From JBBAGE01 sp041655055 (GTDB lineage: Bacteria > Pseudomonadota > Alphaproteobacteria > Rhodobacterales > Rhodobacteraceae): a DNA stretch of 5,928 nt. Below are positions 5,499-5,928 of this stretch, one piece after another; position 1 is the stretch's first letter; the number at the start of each line of letters is the position of its first letter. The DNA is taken from the NCBI GenBank assembly GCA_041655055.1, contig JBBAGE010000137.1, positions 1 through 5,928 on the forward strand, in the 5' to 3' direction. Both the position numbers and the translations under genes were made by a program. The notes beneath the pieces are model-generated. The model made no database searches, was not told the DNA's origin, and saw nothing but the letters and a program-made list of their open reading frames with translations.

Positions 5499-5928
5499 CT
5501 AGGGCTCATCCGGCGGGCGGGCGCGCGAGGCCAGCCGGTCCGATAGCGCGCGCAGCAACCACAGCACGGTGACCGCCAGAAATGTCGCCATCCCCGCCAG
5601 CGCCAGATTGCCGATCCCGCAGGCAAGCCCCACAGCCCCCGCCATCCACATTCCCGCCCCGGTGGTCAATCCCTGCACCTTGGCCCCCGCCACGATGATC
5701 GTGCCTGCGGCGAGAAAGGCGACACCGGCAGTCACGGCATCGATCAGGCGCAGGGGATCGGTGCGCAAAGTGGCCTCGTCCATATCAGGCATGGCCATCA
5801 GCTCGAACGTGATCAGGGTAAACAAACAAGATGCCAGCGCGATCATGATATGGGTGCGCAGCCCGGCCGCCTTGGCGTGAACCTCCCGCTCCCACCCGAT
5901 CAAGCCGCCCAGCACAATCGCCGCAACC
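5499..5928 (-). CDS. MgtC/SapB-family inner-membrane protein, N-terminus cut by window edge
   Basis: The C-terminal 142 residues of an MgtC/SapB-type protein are visible, ending at TAG (5499-5501). Recognisable family features in order are the end of TM1 with LGGLIGWERE, then AGLRTHIMIALASC leading into a second membrane segment, and DPLRLIDAVTAGVAFLAAG leading into a third. These are followed by the GAKVQGLTTGAGMWMAGAVG loop-and-helix and one or two further hydrophobic stretches. The tail is short and charged (RLASRARPPDEP). It lacks the C-terminal cytoplasmic domain of about 80 residues found in Salmonella MgtC, so it is a membrane-only form. In-frame codons (V-A-A-I) continue upstream of the GTG at 5915 to the window edge, so that GTG is not the start. 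MgtC proteins are linked to growth in low magnesium and to virulence through effects on ATP synthase in pathogens. The role of environmental homologues is unclear, so no gene symbol is given. Confidence 0.88.
   Translation of the reverse strand, partial: VAAIVLGGLIGWEREVHAKAAGLRTHIMIALASCLFTLITFELMAMPDMDEATLRTDPLRLIDAVTAGVAFLAAGTIIVAGAKVQGLTTGAGMWMAGAVGLACGIGNLALAGMATFLAVTVLWLLRALSDRLASRARPPDEP

Noticed and set aside
5497..5504. CCCTAGGG palindrome at the mgtC-like stop codon
   Set aside because: It is only 8 bp, without a loop or T run. It is expected by chance around a TAG in GC-rich DNA.
5229..5546. 105-residue plus-strand frame with a GTG start just after ftsY
   Set aside because: No Shine-Dalgarno, no recognisable domain, and it runs into the antisense of the mgtC-like gene. 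The minus-strand frame here has a better codon-position pattern.
1..5928. Mobile element, phage, CRISPR or defence system
   Set aside because: I found no repeat array, terminal inverted repeats, transposase, integrase or tRNA-end duplication. The gene content is chromosomal housekeeping plus one hydroxylase pair.

Overview
The window is ordinary high-GC chromosomal DNA from an alphaproteobacterium. It most resembles Rhodobacteraceae (the Rhodobacter/Roseobacter group). The support is the strong G/C bias at third codon positions, the style of the XseA and FtsY proteins (long Arg-rich XseA coiled coil, short Pro/acidic FtsY A domain), and an AlkB-like membrane hydroxylase of the type I associate with this family. 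I see no tRNA, rRNA, CRISPR array, insertion sequence, integrase or attachment site.

Layout from left to right. (1) purD, minus strand, runs off the left edge. It starts at a TTG codon at 772, has a good Shine-Dalgarno, and makes the GAR synthetase of purine synthesis. (2) xseA, plus strand, 844-2355, is divergent from purD across only 71 bp and encodes the large subunit of exonuclease VII. (3) A two-gene minus-strand unit converges on xseA: an AlkB-like di-iron membrane hydroxylase (2811-3866) followed 7 nt later by a small secreted four-cysteine protein of unknown function (2390-2803). (4) A 184-bp divergent intergenic region holds two small hairpins. (5) ftsY, plus strand, 4051-5226, encodes the SRP receptor GTPase. 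(6) A weakly coding 272-bp stretch holds one possible 68-residue minus-strand ORF. It lies in frame with, and directly after, the amber stop of the next gene. (7) An MgtC/SapB-family membrane protein, minus strand, runs off the right edge.

Most of this is housekeeping: purine synthesis, DNA processing and membrane protein targeting. I do not see a convincing new multi-gene system. The points most worth a second look are the AlkB-like enzyme, whose second histidine box departs from canonical AlkB, its tightly coupled small secreted partner, and the ORF behind the mgtC-like stop codon. All family assignments are from reading motifs; no database search was run.
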